Below are positions 1 to 13,699 of a stretch of 64,000 bases of DNA, piece by piece. Source of the stretch: Pollutiaquabacter aromativorans (GTDB lineage Bacteria; Bacteroidota; Bacteroidia; AKYH767-A; 2013-40CM-41-45); NCBI GenBank assembly GCA_049177215.1, contig CP185379.1, positions 3,596,001-3,660,000 on the forward strand. Direction: 5' to 3'. The translations under genes were made by a program, and so were the position numbers. The stretch's first letter is position 1; the number at the start of each line of letters is the position of its first letter. Under the pieces are notes generated by a model. It saw only the letters and a list, made by a program, of their open reading frames with translations. It was not told the origin of the DNA and made no database searches.

Positions 1-1
1 C

Positions 2-3000
2 TACGGCGAGAGCCTGCCTGCGTTCACCTCGACGATCCTGGTGGATGGACAGCCGCTGTCTTCGACCAGCCTCTCGCTGACCGATCTTGGCCTCGACGAT
101 CTGCAGTATCAGACCATCGCGACGCCGCTGAGCGGAATCGGTTTCTATCAGGTCATGCCGGTCATGGTGCCGCTGGATCTGAACGATCCGGATGATCTCA
201 CCATCGATACCAGCTATGAGTTCACGTTTGAGCCGGGTATTCTGAAGATCAACAAGCTTCCGATCACGATCACACCGCGCGATACGACCCTGACGTACGG
301 CGATAAGATCACGGGCATTCAGTTCAAGTATGACTACGATGATTCGAACATCGATCCCGGCTTCCGCGTCGACTTCCTTGATTCCATTCAGGAGACGCAC
401 CAGTTGACGATGTCGAATGCGCTGGTGTTGGTCAACCCGCGTGTGGTGACCAACCCACGCGTGGTGACGAACTCGGACTTCGCCAATCTGGCGATGGTCG
501 CGACGGGTCAGGCGATTGCCAACCCGCGTGTGGTAACCAATCCGCGTGTGGTGACCAACACCGTCGTGATCGATACCATGGAGATCATTGACCTTTCGGC
601 CGAATCGGTGTTCAATTACGATAACGATTCCTCGCTTATCATCCTGGAAACACCGACCGGTGGTCTGCGTTCCCGCGCCATGGCCAATCCGCGTGTGGTC
701 ACGAATCCGCGCGTTGTGACCAATCCACGAGTGGTTACCAACGGTGTCCTCGACGCTGATACGACCGCGCTGGATACTGACAACAGCGATAACATCGCCG
801 TTGTCCTTGATGAAGATGACGTCAACCAACCGGACACCGCCACGCAGTTGAAGTCGGTGAACCTGATCACCGGTACCACGCCCGGCAACTGGTTCATCGT
901 TCCCGGCGCGTTCTTCGACGACAATTTCGAAATCAGTTATGGAATCGGTAATCTGACCATCGTTCCGGCGGAGATCACGGTCAAAGCCAAGGACACCACG
1001 CTGGATTGTTTCGGCACACCTCCATTCGAAGCGGAAGTTTCTGGCTTCCAATATCAGGATGAAGAAGGCGTAGATGCGAATTCGGGTCCGAGTTTCGATT
1101 TGCTGGATGACCAGAACCAATCCGTTGCCACCATTACAGCGGGTGGATCGTACACCATCGTACCGAGTGATTACTCCTTTGCCGCGGATTCGAATTACGT
1201 GATCGTATATGAGAACGGTACGCTTCAATTGCCCGACCCGCTCGTGCTGAATGCAATTGCCGATCCGATCGGTTGTTTTGGCGCAACGACGAGCGTTACG
1301 CTGCTGGCTACCGGAGGCAATGGAGGATACCAATATGGTGGAGACGCAATCAGCGGTTTGTCCGAGGGCAGTTACCAATACACGGTCACTGATCTTAAAG
1401 GTTGTACGGCAACTGCCAGTGTGACGATCCAGCCTGCTCCGGCTAAGCTGTTGATCTCTGCTACAGTTACACAACCCAATTGTCATGGCGAGACCGGAAG
1501 TGTCATACTCGATGCGACCGGCGGTGTAGGACCTTACACCTATTCGAATACTCCTACGACCGGATTGACCAACGGAACCTATGTGTATGAGGTAACGGAT
1601 GCGAACGGTTGTACGAACAGTATCGAAGTAGAAATTCAGGCAGCTCCCAGCAACCTCGTCTTGAACGCGTTTACTACGCAACCGGCTTGCTTCGGCGATC
1701 TCGGCTCGGTGCTTTTATCGCCGACCGGAGGCGTAGAGCCTTACACGCTTGGATTGGATCCGGTAAACGATCTTGGCCCGGGTAGTTACCAATACACCGT
1801 CACCGACGCGAACGGTTGTGCCGCGGTTGCAACAGCTGTCATCAACCCGGCCCCGGATCCGGTCGTGCTCATTGCCACGCCCGTGAATCCTTCCTGCTTC
1901 GGTCAGACCGGCAGCGTACTGCTATCGGCTACCGGCGGTAACGGAACTTACACCTATGGCGGGGATGCTACGACCGGACTTGGCTCCGGTACGTATCAAT
2001 ACACGGTCAGCGATGTTAAAGGTTGCTCCGGAAGCGCCAGTGCGCAGATCGTCGTGCCCACCCAGATCAGCATCAATACTACTTCGACCCCGACCGGTTG
2101 TTCCGGTAACACCGGCACTGCTACTGCTGCGCCGAGTGGCGGTACTCCGGGGTACCAGTACCTCTGGACGCCTGGTGGAGGAACGACCGCCACCATCGGC
2201 TCACTTGCATCCGGCATCTACCAGGTTACGGTGACCGATGCGAACGGCTGTACCCGTACGGCATCAGTGGCTGTTTCGAGCAGCGGTTCAGCACCGGCTA
2301 CTCCGGGTGCGATCAGCGGACCTTCGGGCGGTTGTCGCGGCCAGAACGGCGTTGTGTTCAGCGTTCCTGCCGTTGCCGGTGCGACTTCCTATCAGTGGAC
2401 GCTTGCATCGGGTATGACCGGTACATCGACCGGCAATTCGATCACGGTGAACTTCACCAATAGCTTCAGTGGCGGTTCGATCTGTGTTCGTGCAGTGAAC
2501 GTTTGCGGTAACAGTCAATATTCCTGCAAGTCCTTGACACGCTTTACTGCGGCTCCCGCCAATGCAGGAACCATCAGTGGTCCGGCTACGATCTGTGGTC
2601 CGTTGACGGCTACTTACAGCGTGGCGCCTGTTGCGAATGCCACCTCCTACAACTGGACGCTGCTTGCGCCTGGTGCCACGATCGCTTCGGGTCAGGGAAC
2701 CAATTCGGTCACGGTCAACTTCAATTCGAATTATGTAGTTGGTATCCTGGCTGTGCAGGCAAGCAATTGCATCGGCAGCGGTTCGTACAGCTTCAAGCTG
2801 ATCCTGGGCCAGTTGGTGCTTGCGCCGATCTTCACGGCGAACGATAATCCAACGGTCGGCGTGTGCGGCGGTTCGACGAAGACCTACGAGATCTTCAAGT
2901 TCCCGAACGCGACCTCCTACACCTGGAGCGCTCCGGCTGGCAGTGTGATCACCAGCAGCCTCGGACAGAGCGGTAATCCGCTGACCGTCGACAGTACCGT

Positions 3001-3925
3001 GGGCAAGGTCTCGATCAAATTCCCGAGCGGCTTCAGCAGCGGCACGGTCAGCGTTTACGCCACGAACGCTTGTGGTAATAGTCCGGTTGCGAGCCTTTCC
3101 GTGCGGTCCACGCCCTTGGCTCCGGCCACGATCAGCGGCCCTACGGCAGGGGTCTGCCGTTTGAGCAATCAGACCTATTCGATCAGCGCAGTGACCGGCG
3201 CCACCTCTTATACCTGGACGGTACCTTCCGGCGCTACGATTACCAACAACAGCGGAACATCGATTCGTGTCACCTTTGGTAACAGCTTTACTGGATCGGG
3301 TAATATTACCGTGAAAGCGAACAACGCTTGTGGCAGCAGTGCCGTAACCTCGCTGTTGGTGAAAGCCGCTCCTGCTCAACCTTCGGGCATCAGCGGGCCT
3401 GCCACCGTTTGCAAATCACAGACCTCGGTGAGTTATTCGGTGCCTGCCGTGGCCAATACTTCATCGTATACCTGGACGATCTCCGGTGGCGCGACCTTCG
3501 TTGGCAGTTCGAGCGGCCGGACGGTCACCGTACGGTTCACCGGCGCCACCAGCACGACGGTTACGCTCACCGCGCGTGCGAACAACACCTGTGGCAGCTC
3601 GACCACCGCTTCGATGAATGTGACCGTCAATTTCGGTTGCCGGACTGTTGGTGACGAGCTGATCGAGACGGATGAGCCGATCCAGGCTTACCCGAACCCG
3701 ACACGCGGTGTCCTGCATTTGAATTTCTTGTCCACCACCGAGCAACGACAGCACCTGATGGTCACCGACCTGACCGGACGTGTCTTGCAGGAGCAGGATG
3801 TACAGGTGAAGGAGGGCGAGAACTTCCTGGAGCTGGACCTGACGGGCTATGCGCGCGGCGCTTACCTGGTCACCTTCCTCCGCGAAGATGCAGCAGCGAA
3901 AACGCTGCGAATCCTGGTTGAGTAA
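2..3925 (+). CDS. Giant T9SS-exported surface protein (3' part), MBG, NPRVVT, SprB-like and PKD-like repeats
   Basis: The reading frame is open from the first bases, so the 5' end lies outside the window; about 1,307 residues are visible. In order: an MBG-like beta region (to about residue 110); a segment with seven copies of the hexapeptide NPRVVT in groups of 2, 2 and 3; a second MBG-like domain; four to five SprB-like repeats of about 80 residues (CFG...GSVLLSATGGNG...Y.YTVTD..GC); five PKD/Ig-like repeats of about 95 residues (ATSYTWT..SGA.I, then NACG.S); and a C-terminal type A sorting domain starting at AYPNPTRG and ending in a short basic-hydrophobic tail. By family knowledge this is a secreted protein anchored through T9SS, likely an adhesin or gliding-type surface protein. 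No catalytic domain is visible. A strong terminator follows. Confidence 0.88.
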   Translation, partial: YGESLPAFTSTILVDGQPLSSTSLSLTDLGLDDLQYQTIATPLSGIGFYQVMPVMVPLDLNDPDDLTIDTSYEFTFEPGILKINKLPITITPRDTTLTYGDKITGIQFKYDYDDSNIDPGFRVDFLDSIQETHQLTMSNALVLVNPRVVTNPRVVTNSDFANLAMVATGQAIANPRVVTNPRVVTNTVVIDTMEIIDLSAESVFNYDNDSSLIILETPTGGLRSRAMANPRVVTNPRVVTNPRVVTNGVLDADTTALDTDNSDNIAVVLDEDDVNQPDTATQLKSVNLITGTTPGNWFIVPGAFFDDNFEISYGIGNLTIVPAEITVKAKDTTLDCFGTPPFEAEVSGFQYQDEEGVDANSGPSFDLLDDQNQSVATITAGGSYTIVPSDYSFAADSNYVIVYENGTLQLPDPLVLNAIADPIGCFGATTSVTLLATGGNGGYQYGGDAISGLSEGSYQYTVTDLKGCTATASVTIQPAPAKLLISATVTQPNCHGETGSVILDATGGVGPYTYSNTPTTGLTNGTYVYEVTDANGCTNSIEVEIQAAPSNLVLNAFTTQPACFGDLGSVLLSPTGGVEPYTLGLDPVNDLGPGSYQYTVTDANGCAAVATAVINPAPDPVVLIATPVNPSCFGQTGSVLLSATGGNGTYTYGGDATTGLGSGTYQYTVSDVKGCSGSASAQIVVPTQISINTTSTPTGCSGNTGTATAAPSGGTPGYQYLWTPGGGTTATIGSLASGIYQVTVTDANGCTRTASVAVSSSGSAPATPGAISGPSGGCRGQNGVVFSVPAVAGATSYQWTLASGMTGTSTGNSITVNFTNSFSGGSICVRAVNVCGNSQYSCKSLTRFTAAPANAGTISGPATICGPLTATYSVAPVANATSYNWTLLAPGATIASGQGTNSVTVNFNSNYVVGILAVQASNCIGSGSYSFKLILGQLVLAPIFTANDNPTVGVCGGSTKTYEIFKFPNATSYTWSAPAGSVITSSLGQSGNPLTVDSTVGKVSIKFPSGFSSGTVSVYATNACGNSPVASLSVRSTPLAPATISGPTAGVCRLSNQTYSISAVTGATSYTWTVPSGATITNNSGTSIRVTFGNSFTGSGNITVKANNACGSSAVTSLLVKAAPAQPSGISGPATVCKSQTSVSYSVPAVANTSSYTWTISGGATFVGSSSGRTVTVRFTGATSTTVTLTARANNTCGSSTTASMNVTVNFGCRTVGDELIETDEPIQAYPNPTRGVLHLNFLSTTEQRQHLMVTDLTGRVLQEQDVQVKEGENFLELDLTGYARGAYLVTFLREDAAAKTLRILVE
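434..741 (+). repeat. Coding repeat: seven NPRVVT hexapeptide units in three clusters
   Basis: Tandem 18-bp units encoding NPRVVT occur at about 434-471 (two), 521-558 (two) and 685-741 (three). The codons differ between copies (Arg as cgt, cgc or cga; Val as gtg, gta, gtc or gtt; Thr as acc or acg) while the peptide stays identical. This points to selection on the protein rather than recent DNA duplication. The function is unknown. Confidence 0.9.
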
Positions 3926-3942
3926 TCCATCGTACTCCATGG

Positions 3943-3975
3943 AACGGGGCCGGAAATTTTCCGGCCCCGTTTTTT
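3943..3975 (+). terminator. Rho-independent terminator
   Basis: A near-perfect 14-bp GC-rich inverted repeat (AACGGGGCCGGAAA paired with TTTCCGGCCCCGTT) has almost no loop and runs into a T tract, 18 bases after the stop of the surface protein gene. Confidence 0.9.
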
Positions 3976-4014
3976 ATTGCGGGCTATGGAAACGTAGTGC
4001 TATCTTGAATCCGA

Positions 4015-5508
4015 ATGGAGCGCGTGCGATCCTTACGCTGGTTATTCCCGTTGGCGGTGCTGTTACCGATCCTACTTGTAGCCGTGAGCGGGTACGACGG
4101 CATGGAATTCAACGGGGATGCGTATCGGTATTACGAGAGCGCGACGAACCTGGTAAATGGCTGGCATTCCGGCGGAGCAATTGTTACGGGATTCTGGCCG
4201 CTCGGCTATCCGTTGATTGCCGCTTTATTCATGATGATCGTCGGTATCGGCTTTCCGGCCGCCCAGGCGGTCAGTTTTGCGACGGCTTTCCTGGTGCTAC
4301 TGTTTATCGGGAAACTTCACCGCAAGGAGTATTCCGTTGTAGCGCCGGAGCTTTTTGCAGGCAGCGCCTTGCTGGCCGTCAGCGGATATTGGCTGCGCTA
4401 TTCCACGACGATCATGTCGGATATGGCGGCCGTGTGTTGGAGTCTTGGCGCGATTTATTTCATACGTCGTTGGAGTGATGCGTACGCCTGGCGCTTTCTC
4501 GTTGTCACAGCCTTCTTCGCAGCATTCTCGATCGCGACGCGTTATGTAAGCGGACTCGTATTATTGCCGTTATCATATTGTGTGATCCGATACTCAACGA
4601 CTGCACGGTTGCGTGCAATCCGGTTGTTCGGCTTATATGGATGTGTGCTGTTGTTTTTTTTACCGCAGTTGCCATTCAGTTTGCGCATGCCGGAAGCTTC
4701 CGTGCAACATCCCTGGTTGTCACAGTGGTCGTTCCTGAATTTTCTTGCCTCTGATCGAACCACGATCGACGGACATCTGCAGGTGAGCTGGCCGAACCTG
4801 TTGTATTATACCCTCGCGCCGTTTCGCTGGTCGGAACTGACGCCTGTCGGCGGGTTGTTTGCGCTGGTTGGCTGCTGGCATCGGTTTCGACACGGATTTT
4901 CGAGAGCCGATGCGATGATGGGGATCTGGTACGCCGGCGTTTGGCTGTTTCTTTGCGGCATTCCGATCCAAAATCCCCGTTTCGCACTGCCTATGTATGT
5001 TCCCATAGCCTGGATGATGATAGCGGGTTTGATGGCCTTGCGACCCTGGCTGACGCGAAAAGCCGGAATTGCAGTTATACCTATATATATAGGTATAGCA
5101 GGTTGGCTGGGAATGCATAAATGGGCTGGATTTGTCGGGGAGAAAGACCGGATGTTATCCGAAGCCCGGTATTTTGATCAGCGGATTCCACCCCAGGCAA
5201 GGATACTTAGCTGGGACTACTTCGAAGCCTTCCATATCTATTTTCCCGCGCGAAAAGTCAGTACCATCCATGGGCTGGACCGGCAACAATTACAGGAATT
5301 GTTGGACCGGGAAGGGGAGTTGTACCTGCTCTTCGACGAAGCACGATTAACCCGGGCCTGGGCAGGACTTGAACCGGCCCTTGCCTACCAGGACCTGTTG
5401 CTGCGTAACCCGTCGGAATTGCTTGAACGACAAGGCAGGTACAGCTTACGCCGGTGTACGGCGACGGGCAGATCGGGAGCGCCCAATTCCGTACCTTCGC
5501 CGGACTGA
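4015..5508 (+). CDS. Polytopic membrane protein, probable GT-C-type glycosyltransferase
   Basis: This 497-residue protein has a long hydrophobic N-terminal three quarters (about ten to twelve predicted helices) and a soluble C-terminal tail. The first helix is followed by an extracytoplasmic loop with an acidic motif (EFNGDAYRYYE), as in GT-C enzymes of the ArnT/PMT type that use polyprenyl-phosphate sugars. No close family signature is recognised, so the catalytic assignment is inference from topology. It starts at ATG 4015, just after a box TATCTTGA that resembles the Bacteroidota -7 element. It lies 10 bases upstream of the carboxylase gene, on the same strand. Confidence 0.6.
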   Translation: MERVRSLRWLFPLAVLLPILLVAVSGYDGMEFNGDAYRYYESATNLVNGWHSGGAIVTGFWPLGYPLIAALFMMIVGIGFPAAQAVSFATAFLVLLFIGKLHRKEYSVVAPELFAGSALLAVSGYWLRYSTTIMSDMAAVCWSLGAIYFIRRWSDAYAWRFLVVTAFFAAFSIATRYVSGLVLLPLSYCVIRYSTTARLRAIRLFGLYGCVLLFFLPQLPFSLRMPEASVQHPWLSQWSFLNFLASDRTTIDGHLQVSWPNLLYYTLAPFRWSELTPVGGLFALVGCWHRFRHGFSRADAMMGIWYAGVWLFLCGIPIQNPRFALPMYVPIAWMMIAGLMALRPWLTRKAGIAVIPIYIGIAGWLGMHKWAGFVGEKDRMLSEARYFDQRIPPQARILSWDYFEAFHIYFPARKVSTIHGLDRQQLQELLDREGELYLLFDEARLTRAWAGLEPALAYQDLLLRNPSELLERQGRYSLRRCTATGRSGAPNSVPSPD

Positions 5509-5518
5509 ATCGCCATCT

Positions 5519-7060
5519 ATGAAAAAGAAGTTCGAACTCCTGGAGAAAAAGATCGCGGAGGCCAAGCAGGGTGGGGGAGAAGCGCGGATCGCTGCGCAAC
5601 ACAAAAAAGGAAAGCTGACCGCTCGCGAGCGTTTGCATTTTTTACTCGATGAAGGATCGTTCGAGGAGATCGGCATGCTGGTGACCCACCGGGCCACTGA
5701 TTTCGGTATCGATAAGGAGAAGTACCTGGGCGATGGTGTTGTGACCGGCTTCGGTACGATCAACGGACGGTTGGTCTATGTATTCGCGCAGGACTTCACC
5801 GTATTCGGCGGGTCGTTGTCGGAGACGCACGCTAAGAAGATCTGTCGGATCATGGACCTCGCCATGCAGAACGGCGCACCGGTGATCGGGTTGAACGATT
5901 CCGGCGGGGCGCGTATCCAGGAAGGAGTCGTTTCGCTGGGCGGTTATGCCGACATCTTTTACCGCAATACACTGGCATCCGGTGTGATCCCGCAGATCTC
6001 CGCGATCATGGGGCCTTGCGCCGGAGGCGCGGTGTATTCTCCGGCGATCACGGATTTCATCCTGATGGTCGAGAACACTTCCTATATGTTCGTGACGGGA
6101 CCGAACGTGGTCAAGACCGTGACACATGAGAACGTGACCTCCGAAGAGCTGGGCGGCGCGATGACGCACGCGACCAAGTCGGGTGTGACGCACTTCACGG
6201 CAGCAAACGGATTGGAAGCGATCCAGATGCTCAAGCGGTTGCTGAGCTACATTCCGCAGAATTGCGAAGAAGAACCGCCATCCGTTCCGTACGAAGCCGG
6301 TGACGAGTCACGTCCCGGACTGAACGACCTGATTCCCGAGAACCCGAACCAGCCATACGATATGCGCGATGTCATCACCCAGGTGATCGACACGGATTCC
6401 TTCTTCGAAGTTCACAAGGATTTCGCAGAGAATATTGTCGTCGGATTCGCGCGGTTGGCCGGAAAGAGCATCGGCATTGTCGCGAACCAGCCCGCGCAAT
6501 TGGCGGGCGTACTGGACATACACGCTTCCACGAAGGCGGCGCGTTTTGTTCGGTTCTGCGATTGCTTCAATATTCCGCTGCTCGTATTCGAAGACGTTCC
6601 GGGATTCCTTCCGGGAACCGACCAGGAGTGGAACGCGATCATCACCAACGGTGCGAAACTGCTCTATGCGTTCAGCGAAGCGACCGTTCCGCGCATCACG
6701 GTGATCACCCGGAAAGCCTATGGCGGAGCGTACGATGTGATGAATTCCAAGCACATTGGCGCCGACATGAACTACGCCTGGCCGAGCGCCGAGATCGCGG
6801 TGATGGGCGCCAAGGGCGCGGTCGAGATCATCTTCCGCGAAGAGATCACCGAGGCGAAAGATCCCGAAGCCAAACTGAAGGAGAAGGAGCAGGAGTACAA
6901 CGAGCTCTTCGCCAATCCCTACAAAGCAGCGGAGCACGGTTACGTGGACGAAGTGATCCGCCCCGACCAAACCCGTTCAAAACTGATCAGCGCCTTCCGG
7001 ATGCTCGAAACCAAAGCGGTGAAGTTGCCGAGGAAGAAGCATGGGAATATTCCTTTGTAG
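5519..7060 (+). CDS. Acyl-CoA carboxylase beta subunit (propionyl-CoA carboxylase / methylmalonyl-CoA decarboxylase type)
   Basis: The 513-residue carboxyltransferase moves carboxyl from carboxybiotin to propionyl-CoA (or the reverse in methylmalonyl-CoA decarboxylase), in propionate and odd-chain metabolism. Both crotonase-like halves are visible: the N-terminal half has GGSLSETHAKK and the acyl-CoA oxyanion region GPCAGGAVYSPA; the C-terminal half has VANQPAQLAGVLD, EDVPGFLPGTDQEW and RKAYGGAYDVM. The length matches the family (510-520). The frame is open further upstream, but ATG 5519 (MKKKFELLEKK) fits the family N-terminus and avoids overlap with the preceding gene. No biotin carboxylase or carrier gene is adjacent, so the enzyme's partners lie elsewhere. 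Confidence 0.93.
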   Translation: MKKKFELLEKKIAEAKQGGGEARIAAQHKKGKLTARERLHFLLDEGSFEEIGMLVTHRATDFGIDKEKYLGDGVVTGFGTINGRLVYVFAQDFTVFGGSLSETHAKKICRIMDLAMQNGAPVIGLNDSGGARIQEGVVSLGGYADIFYRNTLASGVIPQISAIMGPCAGGAVYSPAITDFILMVENTSYMFVTGPNVVKTVTHENVTSEELGGAMTHATKSGVTHFTAANGLEAIQMLKRLLSYIPQNCEEEPPSVPYEAGDESRPGLNDLIPENPNQPYDMRDVITQVIDTDSFFEVHKDFAENIVVGFARLAGKSIGIVANQPAQLAGVLDIHASTKAARFVRFCDCFNIPLLVFEDVPGFLPGTDQEWNAIITNGAKLLYAFSEATVPRITVITRKAYGGAYDVMNSKHIGADMNYAWPSAEIAVMGAKGAVEIIFREEITEAKDPEAKLKEKEQEYNELFANPYKAAEHGYVDEVIRPDQTRSKLISAFRMLETKAVKLPRKKHGNIPL

Positions 7061-7638
7061 TGAACAGTGAATAGCGAATAGCGAACAGCGAATAGGGAAT
7101 CCTGCCTGCCGAAGCTTTAGCGTAGGCAGGAGTGAACAGTGAACAGTAAATAGCTGTTCGTTCCTCGTTCCTCGCGCCTCGTTCCTCGCAGCTCCTTCAG
7201 TAGTGTGAGTGTGAGAAACAGGGTGAGTGAGCAGTGGTTGTTTCTCGCACCTCGCAGCTTTTCCTCGGTCTCGTCCCTCGCCCCTCGCCCCTCCTTCAGT
7301 AGTGTGAGTGTAAGAAACAGGGTGAGTGAGCAGTGGTTGTTCCTCGCAGTTCGAACCTTTCCCTCGGTCTCGTCCCTCGCCCCTCGCAGCTTTTCCTCGG
7401 TCACGTCCCTCGTTTCTCGCCCCTCCTTGCGTAGTGTGAGAAACAGGGTGAGTGAGCAGTGATTGTTCCTCGCAGTTCGAACCTTTCCCTCGGTCTCGTT
7501 CCTCGCACCTCGCCCCTCCTTGCGTAGTGTGAGTGTGAGAAACAGGGTGAGTGAGCAGTGATTATTCTTCGTCCCTCGCCCCACGTCCCTCGCCCCACGT
7601 CCCTCGCCCCACGTCCCTCGCCCCTCGTCCCTTGAATC
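7061..7638. repeat. Intergenic heptanucleotide repeat block with nested ~100-130 bp repeats
   Basis: No gene is supported here. From left to right: an AGTGAAC/AGCGAAT 7-mer array (about 7060-7100), a 30-bp palindrome (7101-7130), more AGTGAAC units, then a long CCTCGYC 7-mer array to about 7635. Inside this array a segment starting CTCCTT and containing AAACAGGGTGAGTGAGCAGTG recurs at about 7192, 7291, 7423 and 7516. Apparent ORFs here are products of the 7-bp periodicity, which gives the same peptide heptads in all three frames. Confidence 0.85.
7101..7130. repeat. 30-bp palindromic repeat (CCTGCC...GGCAGG)
   Basis: An imperfect palindrome with CCTGCCTGCC on the left, core GAAGCTTTAG and CGTAGGCAGG on the right. 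Variants recur at about 12839, 12918, 12962, 39904, 40308, 44416 and 47875, always inside heptamer-repeat gaps. It is a REP-like dispersed element. Confidence 0.8.
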
Positions 7639-7759
7639 GCCGTTCCCAGCTAGCCCCGGGTGAACTCGTCACGCTTCGAACGGCCATCGTTGTCGTGGCG
7701 TTGAAGTGACGAGTGAACACGGGACCAGAGGTTATGCGGAGCCTGCTGTTCCGCTCCAA
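7639..7759 (+). repeat. ~107-bp dispersed element, copy A
   Basis: The core runs from CTAGCCCCGGG (7650) to GCTCC (7757). It holds an internal inverted repeat, GTGAACTCGTCAC against GTGACGAGTGAAC, that could fold a long hairpin. Copy B (12567-12688, opposite strand) is nearly identical over about 75 bp; copy C (40104-40220) shares the ends and the exact length but has a diverged middle. No transposase is nearby, so it may be a MITE-like element or a structured RNA. Confidence 0.75.
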
Positions 7760-7959
7760 AATTTCTTTATTGCCATGTTTCGGAAATTGTAACTTTTCCG
7801 GAGATCTTCCGTTGATAATGTTTGCTTCGGATCAACTCCTTCCGCTTTTCAAAAAAAATGGGGTAACGCACCAACCTTTTATTCCCAATACGGTAAAACC
7901 GGTATCAAAACTGGAAGTGTCGTCCATGCACGGGCGTGCCATTCCAAAAACTGGCTTGT

Positions 7960-9333
<1,374 letters not shown>

Positions 9334-9346
9334 TTCGACCATTCGT

Positions 9347-13172
<3,826 letters not shown>

Positions 13173-13188
13173 TGGCGCGGGTTTGGCA
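13173..13188 (+). promoter_or_regulatory. Sigma-54-type (-24/-12) promoter candidate of exopolysaccharide unit 1
   Basis: TGGCGC-N5-TGGCA matches the sigma-54 consensus TGGCAC-N5-TTGCA in spacing and in the key GG and GC pairs. The predicted start, about 12 bases past the -12 GC, leaves a leader of about 17 bases before ATG 13216. Units 2 and 3 have sites of the same form at 20493 and 27501, all followed by a GC-rich GGGCGCGC-like stretch. Confidence 0.65.
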
Positions 13189-13215
13189 AGGGGCGCGCGA
13201 TCAAATCTCACGCCC

Positions 13216-13686
13216 ATGGATTTGCAAAACCAACGCATAGTGATCGTCGATGACGATCCGAATTTCGCAGCCCTGCTCCGGTACGAACTGTCGATGAACG
13301 GTTACCTCCGGGTAGAGTACTTCCAGGACCCCGACGCATTTTTACAGACACTGGCGGATCCTCCCGCCCTGGTGTTGCTCGACTATCAATTCGACGACCG
13401 TACCGGTCTTGAGTTGATGCGCGAGGTCCGCACTTCCCATCCCGATGTACACGTCATGATGCTCACCGCCTATGGTGATGTGTCGAATGCCGTGGCCTCC
13501 CTGAAAGAAGGGGCGTTTGATTTCATCGAGAAGGGTCAGGAAGCCTTTCCGAAGATCATGGAAAGCCTGACGCGACTCCAGCAACTGGAGTTAGCCATTC
13601 ATGGCACCAAGGCCAACGGGAAGCGCAGCGTATTCGGGTTGTTCAGTTGGGTGCCGTTGCTCGGCGTCCTGGGTGGTTCACAGTGA
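13216..13686 (+). CDS. Single-domain response regulator with hydrophobic C-terminal tail
   Basis: This protein of 156 residues is a CheY-like receiver (about 5-120). It has the acidic pair in IVIVDDDPNF, phospho-acceptor Asp in LVLLDYQFDD, Thr in VMMLTAYGD and Lys in DFIEKGQE. A linker is followed by a short hydrophobic tail (VFGLFSWVPLLGVLGG, about 137-153) that could tether it to the membrane. There is no DNA-binding or enzymatic output domain. The start is ATG 13216; an in-frame TTG at 13183 would fall inside the sigma-54 promoter. It is the first gene of the exopolysaccharide unit, 13 bases before the Wza-like gene, so it may regulate export or synthesis by protein contact. A similar receiver with a full transmembrane tail ends the locus at 32993. 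Confidence 0.85.
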   Translation: MDLQNQRIVIVDDDPNFAALLRYELSMNGYLRVEYFQDPDAFLQTLADPPALVLLDYQFDDRTGLELMREVRTSHPDVHVMMLTAYGDVSNAVASLKEGAFDFIEKGQEAFPKIMESLTRLQQLELAIHGTKANGKRSVFGLFSWVPLLGVLGGSQ

Positions 13687-13699
13687 TGGTTTTGCAAGC

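Noticed and set aside
3990..4006. Possible sigma-54 site TGGAAA...TGC before the GT-C-like gene
   Set aside because: The GG to GC spacing is one base short and the -24 half lacks the conserved C.
5369..5518. N-terminal extension of the carboxylase gene
   Set aside because: It lies inside the preceding gene in another frame and has no family similarity; ATG 5519 matches the known N-terminus.
7192..7570. Regularly spaced repeats resembling a CRISPR array
   Set aside because: The intervening sequence is itself heptamer repeat rather than unique spacers, unit lengths vary, and no cas gene is present.
7117..7584. Minus-strand open frame over the heptamer arrays
   Set aside because: A 7-bp period gives the same heptad peptide in all frames with no stops, so the open frame is a by-product of the repeat.
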